From the NCBI GenBank assembly GCA_010015655.1, contig ML976657.1, positions 1,632,910-1,696,909 on the forward strand: a DNA stretch of 64,000 nt, written 5' to 3'. The notes beneath the pieces were generated by a model, which saw only the letters and a list, made by a program, of their open reading frames with translations, was not told the origin of the DNA and did no database searches. This stretch comes from Bimuria novae-zelandiae CBS 107.79. Lineage: Eukaryota; Ascomycota; Dothideomycetes; Pleosporales; Didymosphaeriaceae. This document shows positions 11,929-23,183 of this stretch, piece after piece. The first letter of the stretch is position 1. Each line of letters opens with the position of its first letter. A program made the position numbers and the translations under genes.

Positions 11929-13018
11929 TGAGAGCGCATTTAGCATTGAAACATTATCCAGAAAACATCGAACATTTTTACAAGAGAACTAACCTCCCGA
12001 ATACTCTCCTCACGTGCGATTCTATCTCTGCTCTTTGCTTCGAACAGCGTAGCCTCGTACTCAGCAGCGCTAGTCTTCCTCGTGTGACAAGAAGTTCTAC
12101 AGGCTCGGGAGCTGCCCGGAAGAATAAAGTGTGGCTTCGCATCAAAACGCGCAAAATGCTCCCACCATGCGGGCAGTTAATTAGGAAATGCCATCCACCT
12201 GCTCGCCAAGGTACCGATCGACCGTTGGCGGCTCTATGAAAATTGAGCGTGTAATTTACTTCACCCGGGAGAAGTGCGTGGGTTGTTATCACAAGGTAAT
12301 ATAGGCCTGCAGATGCCGCCATACCCTGTTCAGAATCGGAGCCTTCTGATTAGTTACGCATGCGGCAACGGATCGGCAATTCTTATTTGAAACATCGCTC
12401 AAGCATCCAACCCAGGAATTTTATAGTCATGGAATATACAATCCCAATATTCTCTATACAATGTCGATGGGACCCCCGGCACACAACCGGCCCTACCCTC
12501 CGTCTTGGATGGCACTTAGCGCACGGCTGTAAACCTCCTTGTACCGTGCTTTGTACCTATCAAAATGGATGCACGCAACGACTGTTCTCAATTCGTCACA
12601 TTCTGAGACGGTCGTTGGTGCACCGAATGGAAAGCTAGTAAGCTGCAATTTACAGAGCTGTTTCCACGAGACTTCTACCATTCCTGAAATTTGGTACTAC
12701 CCCGACTCGAATACGGACCGGTCGCCGCAGCGCGTGGAACCCCACACATTGTGAATCGACCATTTCTTCCATCCCGTCGAGTTGTTCGCCCTTGCATGCG
12801 GCTCCATACGTTCTCTGGGGTAATAACGAACGGCATGGTAATCCCGCTCCATGACCTGACGCCGCAATCAAGCCGACTTGGAAGCAATGAAAGGCAGCAG
12901 GAGACCTAAGATGATCACCTCGACTTGAGTATATAAGGGGCAGCGACACCTTCCCAGCTCCTCACCCAAACCACCATCATCACTCTTCACATCCGAATAC
13001 CTTGTCACCAATCTCAAC
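11929..13018. other. intergenic region upstream of the GH6 gene
   Basis: About 1.1 kb between coactosin and the cellobiohydrolase, both on the plus strand, so it holds the coactosin 3' end and the GH6 promoter. Open frames of 60-114 codons on both strands have no recognisable content. The only regulatory element I would call is the TATA box at 12930-12937. Confidence 0.5.
12930..12937 (+). promoter_or_regulatory. TATA box of the GH6 gene
   Basis: TATATAAG lies 82 bp upstream of the start codon. Such a box is typical of strongly inducible secreted-enzyme genes in fungi. No clear xylanase-regulator or carbon-repressor site cluster was identified by eye. Confidence 0.6.
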
Positions 13019-14389
13019 ATGAAGACTTCTACTTCGGTTCTGGCTTTGGCCACCCTCGCCTCTGCCCTGCCCTCCCGCGTCAACAAGAGGGCTTGCGATA
13101 CTGCAGTCAAGCTTAGCGGATCCGAGAACGTCTTCAAGTCCTACACCTTGCATGCCAACTCCTTCTACAAGGCCGAGGTCCAAGCCGCCGTCGGGAAGCT
13201 TACTGATCAGAGCCTTGCGACGGCTGCGGCCAAGGTTGGCGACGTTGGTTCTTTCCTCTGGCTGTAAGTCCTGTTTACCGTTCGATCAGCAACTGCTGAA
13301 GCATTTTAAATGCAAAACAATTTATATGCGCATGCTAATCGATACTTCCAGCGACACCATTGCAAACATCGAGAAGCTGAGGACGGAGCTTGCAACCGAC
13401 ATCCCCTGCAAGAACGTGCTGGGTCTCGTCATCTACGACTTGCCCGGCCGTGACTGCGCCGCCAAAGCCTCCAACGGCGAACTCGCGGTCGGCGAGCTCC
13501 CCAAGTACAAGAGCGAGTACATCGATGTCATTGCCGGCATCCTGAAGGAGCACCCCAACCAGGCCTTTGCCCTCATCATCGAGCCCGACTCGCTCCCCAA
13601 CTTGGTCACGAACATCAACCTGCAGACATGCCAGCAGTCCAAGCAAGGCTACGAGGACGGCGTTGCATACGCTCTCAAGACGCTCAACCTCCCCAACGTC
13701 GTCATGTACGTCGATGCCGGGCACGGAGGATGGCTGGGCTGGAACGACAACTTGAAGCCTGGTGCCGAGGAGCTTGCGAAGGTGTACAAGGCCGCCGGCT
13801 CTCCTAGCCAAGTCCGTGGTATCTCCACGAACATTGCTGGATGGAACGCTTTGTAAGTGGCCTGTCACCCGAGGTGCTGAGCAAAGCAGCTGACAATGTG
13901 CATAGCGACCTTACCCCCGGCGAGTTCTCTGGCACGAGCGACGCGCAGTACAACAAGGCGCAGAACGAGAAGCTCTACGTGCAACTCTTTGGTGATGCGC
14001 TCAAGACGGCGGGCCACCCCAACCACGCCATCGTCGACACTGGCCGGTAAGTTAGCATACCCTAGCCTACGATCCATTTCTCCAGAAGTATTCATTGACA
14101 CTATCCCAGAAACGCCGTCACTGGTCTCCGTGAAGCATGGGGCAACTGGTGCAACGTCAACGGCGCCGGTTTCGGCGTCCGTCCCACATCCGACACTGGC
14201 GATGAGCGCGTCGACGCCTTCGTCTGGGGCAAGCCCGGCGGCGAATCCGACGGCACGAGCGACACTTCTGCCACGCGCTACGATTCCTTCTGCGGGAAGC
14301 CCGACGCCTTCAAGCCCTCTCCCGAAGCTGGTGAATGGAACCAGGCGTACTTCGAGATGTTGCTTAAGAACTCGAAGCCGGCGTTCTAG
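13019..14389 (+). CDS. GH6 family cellobiohydrolase, secreted
   Basis: Exons 13019-13263, 13352-13852, 13906-14046 and 14110-14389 give 388 residues. GH6 enzymes release cellobiose from non-reducing cellulose ends with inversion; they are secreted. A signal peptide (residues ~1-17) is followed by a Kex2-like VNKR site and then directly by the catalytic domain: there is no cellulose-binding module or linker. Conserved GH6 segments are VIYDLPGRDCAA (Asp116, equivalent to Asp175 of Trichoderma Cel6A), IIEPDSLPNL (Asp161, equivalent to the catalytic acid Asp221), MYVDAGHGGWLGW and WGNWCNVNGAGFG. The introns (88, 53 and 63 bp) are all GT-AG, and all splice junctions restore the family sequence. 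A TATA box lies 82 bp upstream. The absence of a binding module suggests action on soluble or amorphous glucan; endo- versus exo-action cannot be decided from sequence. Confidence 0.94.
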
Positions 14390-15549
14390 ATAGCTGCGGG
14401 GTGATTTCGTTTCAACACTTGTATATAGCATTCGGATAGATTGTTGAGATGGTTTCTGAGAATTGGATCGCGTACTTGATATACTTGTGTGCGGTTTTGT
14501 GACTTATGAAATGTTTCCTTTTCCGATACATTGATATAGTAGCCTCCTCCATCCCGCGAATACGTCTTTCACAATTCACCCACCAACTCATCAAAATGAC
14601 CCGACATCTCCTGCCGAACACAAGCTCCAAGAACCCTACGATACGAATCCGCGCCACCCAGACTCCCTTTTCAACTAAACCCAGCCAACTGCATCATGAT
14701 TCCATCTCCCGTACAGCGCTCCAAAAAATGTGATGTTTAACGCCGGCATGCGAGCACAGGGCTGCCGGTATTCACCCGACGACATACGAGACGTTGCCAT
14801 CGGTACCTCATATTAGTATAGTCCTTACAAACCAAACCAAGTAACTAAAGGCCGCCCGTTGGGCGTGGTGGTGGGGCTTTTATAGGGACTGTGTCCGAGG
14901 TTACGAGGGCTAAATTACTCGTACAAACTACACCACCACACGTCCTTCACGCCCTTCACTAGCTCACGCTCCGGTGCACAGGTCTACGTATGGCTGCACT
15001 TCTTATTCATTACCCTATGGTAAAGTACAATGCAGGAATGTAAAGGTGCATAAAAATTATCAGATCTCCGTGCCACTATCAGATAGGCGATCAGTGGCGT
15101 GAGGCTCAGCTCACAGCACCTGATTCCGCACGCTCCAGCCCGCATCCGCCAGGCTCAAAATCATACATCAATCCCATACCATCCGCATTCTCGCATACTT
15201 GCATTCTCCCACTTTGCACCTCTGCAGACATTCCACCCTGTTCACGACTTTCGCATGGCAATTGATCGAGTTTCACGGATTTATTCTCTCAGTATGAATA
15301 GCTAGGTACAGCCATGACGCCAGCCAGCTCGAAAAAGAAAAAAAAAGGAGGAACACGCATATTGTGCCTGCGAACGATCCAAACGCTCAACTCCTCCGGT
15401 CGTTCCAGAGTTCAAGTGGAGAAAAAGCGAAGGTCCTGATACCTCCTCGCCATACCCTGAGGGTACCCTAATATACACAAGTCGACTTTGCTCATCTACA
15501 TCCCCCAGCAACATCCCTTTTCTGGTATCAATTTTGTAACGAAAATATT
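14390..15549. other. convergent intergenic region between GH6 and ISU1
   Basis: About 1.16 kb between two 3' ends (GH6 on plus, ISU1 on minus). It must contain both polyadenylation regions; the AT-rich stretch 14400-14510 downstream of GH6 is a likely 3' UTR. Short open frames are not convincing. No repeat or RNA gene seen. Confidence 0.5.
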
Positions 15550-16304
15550 TTATGCGGTCGCAGCCTTGGGCTCTGTGACAGTCTCGACTTCAATCTTGGG
15601 CATGGCAGCGCCGGTGCCGCCGAGGTCTGTTTTCCGCGCGTTGGGGTTCTTGGTGTAGTAGTTTGAGATGGCGGACTTGATTGCGTCCTCGGCGAGCATG
15701 GAGCAGTGTACTGCATCCTATTAGCATATCTCCCTATCCTTGTTCCTTTCATAAGACAAAATACTCACGCTTCACAGGCGGCAAGCACAGCTCCTTCGCA
15801 ATCTCGGTATTCCGGATCTTCGCTGCATCCTCGAGGGTCATCCCTCGCACCAGCTCGGTCAGGTAGCTCGAGCTGGCAATCGCGCTGCCGCAGCCAAACG
15901 TCTTGAACTTGACGTCGCTGATGGTGTTGTTGTCGGGGTCGACCCGGATCTGCAGCTTCATCACGTCGCCGCATGCGGGGGCGCCGACGAGGCCGGTACC
16001 GACGTCCGAGTCGGTCTTGGACATGGAGCCAACGTTGCGCGGCTTGTTGTAGTGGTCTAGCAGTAAGAGGAAGTTAGCTGGGCGTCCCGAACCGGAAGTT
16101 CCGCGGACATGGTGAAGATGGTCCATGTGGTGATTGAACCAGCGAAGAAAAGGGCTACTCATCTTTCTCGTGGTACTGCCGCCTCGAGGCAACGGATACT
16201 GCGGCGGGTGCTGATGTGCGGACTGGGGAAGCGATCATCGGACGGGCGCTGGTCGCGGCCACGCGGCCGGCCCGGGGCACGAGCGCGGCGACTCTCTTGA
16301 ACAT
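15550..16304 (-). CDS. ISU1: iron-sulfur cluster assembly scaffold protein, IscU type
   Basis: Exons 16304-16163, 16062-15769 and 15710-15550 give 198 residues. ISU1 is the mitochondrial matrix scaffold on which [2Fe-2S] clusters are built from Nfs1 sulfur and frataxin-delivered iron, then handed on by the Hsp70/J-protein pair. An Arg/Ala-rich presequence (about 40 residues) precedes the IscU core. The cluster ligands are Cys78 (GAPACGD), Cys105 (FGCGSA) and Cys148 (KLHCSM), and the Hsp70-binding LPPVK motif is at 141-145. Intron 2 (15711-15768) is GT-AG. Intron 1 (16063-16162) is exceptional: only an AT-AC excision gives the conserved HEKVLDHYN junction. A GT-AG choice at nearby sites shifts the frame. 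The gene runs toward GH6 and is followed upstream by UBP14 on the same strand. Confidence 0.93.
16063..16162 (-). other. AT-AC intron in ISU1 (intron 1)
   Basis: Read on the minus strand the intron is 100 bp. It begins ATGAGTAGCC, ends TTCCTCTTAC, and has the branch sequence GCTAAC about 10 bases before the end. Removing it joins AAA-G to TG-CTA, giving Lys-Val-Leu-Asp-His-Tyr, which matches the spacing of ISCU proteins (human KVVDHY, yeast KVIEHY). The donor resembles a major-type GTGAGT with A at position 1, not the U12 form ATATCC, so this would be a major-spliceosome AT-AC intron. Confidence 0.78.
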
Positions 16305-16754
16305 GGCTTCGACTGTATGTGCGGTGTTGAGGTCGGTAGGGTACGTTTCGCGATAGTCGTCAATGGCGTGGTGGTGGACTTCGAAGGCGGTCGTGGAAGA
16401 ATTGGCAGGAAGGCGAGGTCAGTGACGGAGATGCGAAGAAATCGCCGTCATGGGCGCCGAGCCTTCTTTAAGCTAACCATCATGTGGGGTTTGCTTTGGC
16501 CACTTCGCTCATTGCGCACGTGCCTCGTCTTTATCTCCGAGCATGCAACCAGCACAAGTACTCCAATATCGCCATCTTATCTGATCAAGCAGTCTGGTTC
16601 ATGAACTTATCCATCGATTCAGATGCAGCTATGCTTCTCTGATGCTGTTTGCGCCCGCTCCCATGTAACACATCGTCAAGATATTGCGAGACATTCGTCT
16701 CAAGCGCCGAGGCAATGCTAGTGCTCCCCAAGATGCAGGACCCAGAACCATCGC
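16305..16754. other. ISU1 promoter / UBP14 3' region
   Basis: 450 bp between the ISU1 start and the UBP14 stop, both on the minus strand, so it serves as 3' end of one and promoter of the other. No TATA box or known iron-response motif is evident by eye. Confidence 0.45.
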
Positions 16755-19374
16755 TTACAAACGCCTAAAGAAATACACATAGGCAAACTTCTTCATCTCC
16801 TCCACGTCTGCCGCCTTGGCCACCTTCTCGTCGTTGAAGAGCGCCCATGCCGCTGACTGCTCGTCGGGAATCTGCTTGCGCACGAAAGCAACGTAGTGTC
16901 TGTTGCATTGTTAGCCTTCGTCATGCATGCCCCAAAGGAGTCATCTTACCCAGCGTGAATAGAGCTGCCCTTGTGACAGACAATCGACTGCAGTTGGAGA
17001 TTGGCCGGTAGCTTGTCGCTGCCGGCCGGCTTGTTCTCCTTCGCTTCGGCGGGTGCCTGTATAATAATGTTAGTCCCCGACTTCGGCCTATTCGGTCTTC
17101 TCGGACAAGCCACATACCTCCGAGCTGCCACCCTCGTCAAAGTCCCCTTGAGCATCCGGATGGCTGAAGAGCCAATCCACAGCTCGCTCCATGTCGCCGC
17201 CAGTCTCCTTCAACGCCTGTCGCGCCTGGGGAGCGTTGAAGCCCATCGCACCTAGGTTCTCAATCTTCTCCGGGTCGATGGCAGTCGCAGCGCCGCCACT
17301 GGAGCTACTGCCTGCATTAAAGTCCACTGGAGTGTCAATATCAGCGTCGTCCATGTGTGTAAACAGCCAGTTAGATGCTGCCTCAGGATCCGCGTTCCCA
17401 GTCGCATGCAAAGCCTTCTCGCATCGAACGCGGGGGAAGCCCATTGCCTCTAGCATAGACAATGCCCCCTCATTCGGAACCCACTTGTTGGCAGCAGCAG
17501 CACCGGTGTCAGAATCCTCAGGCAGCAACTCTTCATCCGGTTGAAGACCCTTCGATTTGTACGGATCGAATAAGAATGGTTCGTCATTGACGATGACCGA
17601 CACGTCCTGTTTTGTCGGTACCCAGTTGACCACCTCAAAGCGACGCGCATTCACTGCCAACACTGCCGGGAAGGTCTTGAACATGCTTTTCTTAGTGAAG
17701 CCTGCCTTGCTACCGCACGACCCGCAAGTCAGCTCGACCACCTCGTCCGCCGTAAAGATGTCCAAGCACTCTTTCAACGTGACCGGCTCGAACTCCTCCT
17801 TGGCCTTCTCCTTGCCTTGGCTGTCCGTGACCTCCATCGAGTCGTCTTTTGGCAGCCGTCGGATTGGAACTGGGATCGATATGTTCTCCTGCTCGTCATC
17901 ACGATACCGAACCTTCTTGCAGTTGAGGCACTGTAGGCGCTGTTCCATGACGAATCTGAACGCATCAACCGGGTCTTGGGCGGGTGCCACATGCTGTGAC
18001 CGCGAGATGAGCTTCAACAGGTGAAGTAACAGCTCGAAAGCATCTTGTTGTCGCATGGTGGAGAACTCCTCATGACCTCGGCCAATGAGATGCTTCAGCA
18101 TTGCAGGGGCAAGGCCTTTCTGGTGGGGAACCTCTGGTGTGTGCTCTGATACGATGACATCACTGTCAGGCTTGGAGTAGCGCCCTGACAGTAGACCGTC
18201 AGCGACCTTCCGCAGCTGTGTCTCAAGATCCTCGGCAGGGTGGGGAGAGTCCGGAGGAGGGCGATCGGGTAGATAGTAGCGATTCGCGAACTCTGGCATT
18301 GCAAACAAAGCCTGCAGGGTGCTGTTGAGATAGCAGCTGTTCCCGAGATTCTTCAGGCCGGTGAAGCCGGGCCCGAACAGCGGTTTCAGCTCTTTGCCGT
18401 CTTCGGTGGTCATTGAAAACTCCCACCGAAGGTTCTGCTCCACCTGCATCTCGGTCAAGCTCTTTTCCGTCTTGATCCTGTCCTTGATGTTGATGCCCCA
18501 ATGCGACAAGTGGTTCGGTAGCTCAGGGTCGATTCGCTCCTCGTCGCAGGCGTAGCAGTAGATGTCGGCAGTCCCGTCGGCGGTCAGAGAGCCAAGTTTG
18601 ACCGCCACAGGATGACCTGAAGACTTGGTGTGGGCCACTCCGTGAGAGTTGCCACCAATTCCACCAAACTGTTGACGTCCGCAGCCCAAGTTGCCGCAAG
18701 TCAAGCAGAGCCACAAGTTCTCGTTAAGATCGCAGGCTGAGCAGTGTCCCAGGCTCTGCGACTCTATTTGCCGCGCCGGTTCCTGCTCCAAGCACACGGT
18801 ATGCTCGCACGCCTCCTGCTCCTGCTCCCAGGCCTTGACTTCCTCCTGCCGCGCGAATGTGTTGGCCTTCAAGACCGCATCCACAACCCCAGAGAGCTTC
18901 CCCGAGCTCTTATCCACGTCGTCGATGCCGCACACGTAGCATTTCACCTGCGTGGTCGTGTCGTAGCGGTCGGCCTCGGTCTCGGCGGCGATAGAGAGCT
19001 TGGATATCTTCTGCGGGGGCTCATCGCGCTTCACCTGCTTGCGCGTGCGCTTGATATTCAGAACGAGGGGATGGTTGGTCGAGGCGACGTGGAGGGACGA
19101 ATGGTTGCGGTCGCTGGTGCAGCCGCCGTTGAAGCAGTAGAGACAAACATCGAGACCGCTAGGATCGTCCTAAGCCGCCGTCAGCACACGCAAGCAAAAT
19201 TAGAGCTTGACAATGGGCGTACGATAGAATCAAAGCATTGCGTGCAGTCTTCGCGGTAGACTGACTGGTTCGGGCTTGGAGCGCGCAGCTCTGCATCGTG
19301 TTAGCTCTCGGACGCGGGACGAAAGCAACAAAGGTGGGGCACTCACCCGCCGCGTCGACGTGCATGCAGGCCAT
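16755..19374 (-). CDS. UBP14: ubiquitin C-terminal hydrolase UBP14/USP5 (isopeptidase T)
   Basis: Exons 19374-19347, 19290-19223, 19169-17118, 17056-16950 and 16899-16755 give 799 residues, the family length. The enzyme disassembles free ubiquitin chains and so supplies ubiquitin and relieves the proteasome. In order: a variant zinc finger (~15-75), a ZnF-UBP domain (~173-240, with HCSACDLNENLWLCLTCG and the His-rich GNSHGVAHT), the catalytic Cys box GLKNLGNSCYLNS (Cys311), two UBA domains (~598-637 and ~664-703) inserted in the catalytic domain, and the His box HAGHYVAFVRK (His753). It ends VYFFRRL, typical of UBP14. The first exon is only 28 bp; its start gives MACMHVDAAEL, like known N-termini. 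All four introns are 50-61 bp and GT-AG. The catalytic residues are present, so it should be active. Confidence 0.95.
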
Positions 19375-19972
19375 TTCAATAGCTGCTGCACGTGAAGAGG
19401 AAGTCGAGTTATATCTGAGAGGAGGTTGTGAAGAGAGTAAGCGGTGGATGAGGTATAAGTAGTCGTGGCGCCGCGAAGATTGATTGAAGGCGACACTGTT
19501 GCTATGCGGGATGACGGAGCGGGGGTCCAAATCTTTGGCGGGGCAAACTGCTCTAGGCAGGCACGCCCACCACCACCACTTGGCCTAGACGTGCGCCTTC
19601 GACATCTCAAATAGAATTGTCTGCAAACATGACATGCTCGAACCCGCTGTTTACTTCCGTGACCCTCAGCTGAGGTTAATGTTGGTAAATACTCGTCAAA
19701 TCATCATTTTACGAAGCATTTGATCAAAAAAAAAAAAAAAACCCCCCCTTAGCAAGCGCTCAGTACAGTGTGAAGCCTGGGATGACTTGATCTTCAGACT
19801 GCCCTTTGTCGGGTCAAGTTCCAGGAATTGAGTTCGAAAGAGAGGCTAGGAAGTACTATGTAGCCCTAGTGAATATCACGACGCACTGGACATGGAAACA
19901 TGTTGTTTGCTACACACTCGGGGTATCGAGCTACATGGGCACGCGCCTCCGCACAACCTCAGTCTCCTTCAC
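19375..19972. other. UBP14 promoter / POL5 3' region, with an A16C7 tract
   Basis: About 600 bp. It holds a homopolymer junction of 16 A followed by 7 C at 19726-19748. Overlapping open frames on both strands carry no recognised domain. The tract lies outside any CDS, 225 bp from the POL5 stop, and could be an assembly or polymerase-slippage site. Confidence 0.5.
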
Positions 19973-22900
19973 TCACTCCGCTTTCGTCGCCACTCTATTC
20001 CGCGACGACCAGGTCAAGAAGCCCGAGAACATGATATCTCGAACCACCGACTTCGGATCGGCAAACCACTCCTTCTGGCTCTCCGCGTACACACCCACAA
20101 CCTTTGCGTAATTGCCTCTGTCGGCATTTACCAAAGTCCTGACCACGTGCAAGCTAGCCGCGTTACAAGCGCCAGCGTGGGCATTGGAGCCACCGCCGTG
20201 TTTAGCTTCTTCATGAATGCCTTTCAATATCCCCCACGCAGAATCGACGTCCTCCAATCGCGGAAGCGGCTTACTGCTCTTTTCGAAGGTGGACTGCAGG
20301 AGCTTTGCGCTCCGGTCTGTGAATTGCTTGTTCGCCGACGCCCTGGTGAGTCGCAGTACGGGAAGTAGTACCTCCAAACTCAACGGGTTCGAAAATTGCT
20401 TGTCTAGGAAGACGGCTATAAGGTCGAGCACGCGGGACTTGAACCGGATGACGTTCTGCTTAGCTTCTTCCCGCTGTTTCTTGCCCGTGATCTGGCTGCG
20501 TTGCTTGAAGATATTCGATAGGTGCGGGTCCAAGGCCATCATCTGGTCGTCGTCCATGTCTGAATCGTCCGACTCGTCATCTGAACCTTCGCCGTTTGCC
20601 GCAAGTTTCGACGTCTGCAGGGTCAAGGCTAGCATGTTGTTGAACTGGGTGACTTCTTCGTCCTCCTCGTCATCTTCAGACTCGTCCTCCGACGGGCTTG
20701 ATGAGTCTTGGGAATTGTCTGAGTCGTCCGAATGGCTCTCACCGGGTTCTTCGGCATCTCCGTTTACTATTTCGACATCCGATGCGTCCTCCACATCATC
20801 TTCCTCATCTGAGTCTGCCTCCTCTGCTGCTTCATCACCTTGTGAGAAGAGTTGCTTCTGGCCTTCAAGAGTCTCCTCTATATCAAGAACATCCGTCATC
20901 GATCTCAGTCCCTCCAGACTGATCTCAGAAGCGAATGCGGTAAACGCCTCAATTGCGATCTTGTGGAACAGTGTACGCGTATTGCCCAAGAAAGACAGGA
21001 GGATTTCGACGAAGCCATCCTTGCTTTCTTTCGAGGCACCTTTGACAGGACTGGAAATTGCTTTGTAGGATGCGTCGAGGTCATGTAGCATCATGATCGC
21101 GTCCGTATCACCGTTGAAGATTTGAATGAATGTGAAAGCATACAGAAGTGTGAGACCTTGGAAGACCGATGCCTGACCTTCAGTAGTGCACTATGACTAC
21201 GTTAGTATGAGATATAGGATCTAGAGGGTTGAAGGAGACACTAACACTAGCCTTGACCGTATCGAATATCTCGTAGGCCTTCTCCAGCGTTTCCTTGATG
21301 GACTCGTCGGCTTTGAATATCGGTTCAAACGCGGAATTAGCAGCCTTCGTCCGAATCATGTCGACCACAATTACACCGAAGGACGTTTGCGAACGAGCGG
21401 TCAAAGGTCGTAACCGCGTTAAACAGGAAGACAACCGTTCCTGAAACATTTCCCGGCTCGAGTCGCTAATTGGGGGTGAGGGTACCTTACGCGCCTTTGC
21501 GTCCTTGCTAGGCGTGAAATAAGCATGCTCGACGAGCAGATCCAAAAGATTCCGCAGCCAATTGTCTTTGTCCGAAAATTCGGAGACGAGACTGTCATAA
21601 CGCGTGTAGCGTCTGACAATATTCAGGAGCAGGTCTGCAACCGTCTGGCGTCGGTGATCTGCGACGTTCTGCTCTGTGCATTCCGGACGGATGAGGAGCG
21701 AATTCAAATGACGCACAATCTTCCTGAGCATGTCATCATCGGCCGCAAGTGCCATCTTCTCCAATGCTTCGGCCTTCGACGAATGTTCAAAATCTACAGT
21801 TCCATTCCTAGAAGTCAACTCAACAAGGAGCGCCAGCGAAGATTCGGGGCTTTGTTGAGCTCTTCGTGAGATGGCTTTCCAAGCATTCAACGCTGCGGCA
21901 TGAAGAAACCTGTCCTCTTTGATAGTCTGGTTTCGTAGCGTTCGCATGAAATTTGGACTGAACAGTGCTGGGAAAGTCCATTCGGGAACTTGGCCGATTA
22001 ATTGTGCGAACAATTTGAAGCCCCAGGACTTGCGCTCATGGGAAGAAGACGAGCCGAATAGTAGCGCTGGGAGGATCAGCCGTGAGCGTAGTGCTGTGTA
22101 CGAACAACTTACCATCAACAATGCCGAGCCATAGCTGTCCGAATTGAGACTTGCTAGCGTCTGTGGGAGTTGTCTTAGATTCACTGTCCATCTGCAGAAC
22201 TTTCGACAGGACAGCATTCCATGCAAATTGGGAATTGGCGTTTGTAGCTGCAGATTTGGTGGCATCTGATTCAGCGCTCTTGAAGGAGTTCTGAACATCT
22301 CCCTTCAGGACCTTGACGAGTTTCGGTCGGTTCTTCTTAGACAAAGGGTCTTTGTCATGCCAGACATTGTCCGGGAGTGCGAAATCATGGCGTGCTTGCA
22401 GTGCGAGCCATATTACGATGCCCTCCGGCGTATCAGCTAGGTTGAAGGTCACCAAACGCGTGCCCAGAGCTCGTAAGCATGGCTCAAGTTTTGCTTCGGA
22501 GGGCAGAGTCTCTACTGTCTGAACCAGAACTAAGGCACACTCTTCACGGAGCCATGATGTATCTCTGGCCATGGAGTATATGAGATCTAGAAGCTTGTTC
22601 CAGCTGTCCAAGGCCACTTCTGGTTCGACTAGGACGGAGGACTGCATTATGGCCTTATACGCGAAGAGTTTTCCGATCAAATGATTTCGCCGTTCCTATC
22701 ATCTCGGGTCAGCGAAATCCAATGCAGTGAACGTCGATTTCTTACCTGTCCAGATACGTTCCCTTCCATTTTGGTCTGCTCTTCCACCTTCTTCAGCAAG
22801 GCATCTACATCAAGATCCAACCCCTCAATAGATGCTTTGGGCGCGAAAACTAGTCGCATAATTTCTGTGAGAGTAACGCAAAACCCAAATCTAGCTGCTT

Positions 22901-23183
22901 TGCGATGAGTGCATAGACCTGAGATAAGTCGATCCAAAGCCTGCAGTACATCTGCTGCAGCGGGATTGGCTTCAGGAGAAAATTTCAAGATCATTTGCTT
23001 TGCTGCTTCTAGCCTGACATCTTCTGACTCTGCAGCGAGATCACTGTATAGCTCGACCATGCGGAGTGTGTTGGCATGGCGCTTTCGTTTGACTGGCTTC
23101 TCTGGGGTTCCTGTCTCGACATCGTTGCGCGCCCGCTTATGGCCTTGCGATCCGTTGCCTAATTTGGCCGCCTTTCTGGCCAT
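19973..23183 (-). CDS. POL5: Pol5 / Myb-binding protein 1A family, nucleolar rRNA synthesis factor
   Basis: Exons 23183-22746, 22695-22113, 22066-21246 and 21190-19973 give 1019 residues, close to yeast Pol5. Though first named DNA polymerase phi, the family works in the nucleolus on rRNA transcription and large-subunit assembly. The protein is an all-helical HEAT-like repeat array: a basic N-terminus (KRKRH), the conserved LRMVELYSDLAAES region, RFGFCVTLTEIMRLVF, and KLFAYKAI. An acidic stretch (~740-805, many SDDE runs) separates N- and C-terminal halves, as in yeast and animal relatives. The three introns are 50, 46 and 55 bp. Intron 3 has two candidate donors; GTTAGT is chosen because the alternative one base-triplet earlier meets a stop at once. 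The gene is divergent from CDC25, 2.9 kb away. Confidence 0.93.

Noticed and set aside
13335..13868. 177-codon open frame on the minus strand
   Set aside because: It is the shadow of GH6 exon 2 in GC-biased coding DNA; the plus strand has clear GH6 motifs.
16057..16159. GT-AG alternative for ISU1 intron 1 (GTAGCC to GCTAG)
   Set aside because: It shifts the frame and destroys the IscU core; the AT-AC choice keeps it exactly.
20217..21068. 283-codon serine-rich open frame on the plus strand
   Set aside because: It is the antisense of the acidic Asp/Glu/Ser stretch of POL5.
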